Shown here one piece after another: positions 5,798 to 6,356 of a stretch of 6,356 nt of DNA. Positions within the stretch are counted from its first letter, which is position 1. Every line of letters begins with the position of its first letter. Both the position numbers and the translations under genes were made by a program. Source of the DNA: an uncultured Actinomycetes bacterium (GTDB lineage Bacteria > Actinomycetota > Actinomycetes > Mycobacteriales > Mycobacteriaceae); assembly GCA_903911165.1 (NCBI GenBank), contig CAIWCQ010000410.1:1-6356 (forward strand), written 5' to 3'. Under the pieces are notes generated by a model. That model was not told the origin of the DNA. It made no database searches and saw only the letters and a list, made by a program, of their open reading frames with translations.

Positions 5798-6356
5798 ATG
5801 GTCTCCATCGCAAGTTTGGCGCGACCGTTGTATCTGCGAGCCCGCATTCAGCGCCTGATGGGTAGGCCGCAGAGCGCAGCAGCGTCGTGCCGAGCCGCGC
5901 TGGGATCGGCGGACTACTCGATCCCCCATATGAAGGCCCACAAGATGCTCTCCGAACTGGAATTTCCCGGCGAGAATTATTTTCAGGTGATGGCCCGCAT
6001 TCATAGCCACCTCAAGCCTGCAACCTATCTCGAGATCGGGGTCGATCAGGGGCAATCATTTGAGATCGTCACTCCGGAAACTCGCGCGTTGGGGGTCGAC
6101 CCGAACCCACGCGTGCGCAAGGCGCTGAAGCCCAATCAGCGGGTCTTCGCCGAAACCAGTGACGATTTTTTCAATAACCACGACGTGATCTCTGAATTGG
6201 GCGGCAAGAGGCTGGAACTTGCGTTCATCGACGGCATGCACCAGTTCGAGTTCGCTCTGCGGGATCTCATCAACGTGGAAAAGTGCTCATCGCCAGATTC
6301 CATCATCCTGATTCACGACGTATACCCGATCGACGCGACAAGCGCTGCGCGCGAAC
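5798..6356 (+). CDS. Class I SAM-dependent methyltransferase (3' end outside window)
   Basis: Predicted S-adenosylmethionine-dependent methyltransferase, probably an O-methyltransferase; the acceptor is unknown. The frame is open to the window edge, and 186 residues are visible. An N-terminal extension of about 75 residues starts MVSIASLARPLYLRARIQRL and is rich in basic residues. Motif I, the SAM-binding loop, is YLEIGVDQGQSF (77-88). The acidic residue after the second strand is D101 in LGVDPNPR. LELAFIDGMHQFEFALRDL (139-157) contains the DGxH signature, and IILIHDVYP (169-177) is the following strand. The DGxH...D.....HD pattern is that of the Methyltransf_24-type group, which includes enzymes modifying sugars on natural products and glycolipids. 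Rossmann strands 5-7 are cut off, so length and C-terminus cannot be judged. It is divergent from the Gfo/Idh/MocA gene. Its codon use is somewhat more AT-rich than the GMC genes (for example the TTTTTTC run near 6166-6172). Methylation of the same glycan the other genes build is plausible but unproven. Confidence 0.88.
   Translation, partial: MVSIASLARPLYLRARIQRLMGRPQSAAASCRAALGSADYSIPHMKAHKMLSELEFPGENYFQVMARIHSHLKPATYLEIGVDQGQSFEIVTPETRALGVDPNPRVRKALKPNQRVFAETSDDFFNNHDVISELGGKRLELAFIDGMHQFEFALRDLINVEKCSSPDSIILIHDVYPIDATSAARE

Noticed and set aside
5323..5865. A 180-codon plus-strand open frame spanning the Gfo/Idh/MocA gene, the intergenic region and the methyltransferase start
   Set aside because: It is mostly antisense to a gene with clear family motifs and overlaps the methyltransferase in another frame. 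Its translation is Arg/His-rich with no domain, as expected of a GC-rich shadow frame.

Overview
The window is GC-rich, densely coded bacterial DNA. It uses ATG, GTG and TTG starts and has TANNNT-type -10 elements placed about 6-7 nt before two of the start codons, as in leaderless transcripts. Together with the protein families, this suggests a high-GC actinobacterium, most likely a mycobacterium or close relative. That assignment is an inference; nothing here fixes the species. No tRNA, rRNA, insertion sequence, CRISPR array or phage gene was seen.

Layout. Positions 1-1587 (+) hold a GMC-family FAD oxidoreductase whose first codons lie before the window. After a 41-bp gap, 1629-2843 (+) encodes a GT-B fold family 4 glycosyltransferase. 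After a 90-bp gap, 2934-4583 (+) encodes a second, complete GMC oxidoreductase that is a close paralogue of the first. Convergent to it, 37 bp away, 4621-5610 (-) encodes a Gfo/Idh/MocA-type NAD(P)-dependent sugar oxidoreductase. Across a 187-bp divergent intergenic region, 5798 onward (+) encodes a class I SAM-dependent methyltransferase that runs off the right edge.

How the genes may work together. Two flavin alcohol oxidoreductases flank a glycosyltransferase, followed by a nicotinamide sugar oxidoreductase and a methyltransferase. This resembles a locus that builds and tailors an unusual sugar on a cell-envelope glycolipid, polysaccharide or secondary metabolite. No single gene proves this and the substrate cannot be read from the sequence. 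The most notable items are the duplicated GMC pair bracketing the glycosyltransferase, a five-cysteine cluster conserved in both GMC copies, and a perfect dyad that overlaps the putative leaderless promoter of the glycosyltransferase.
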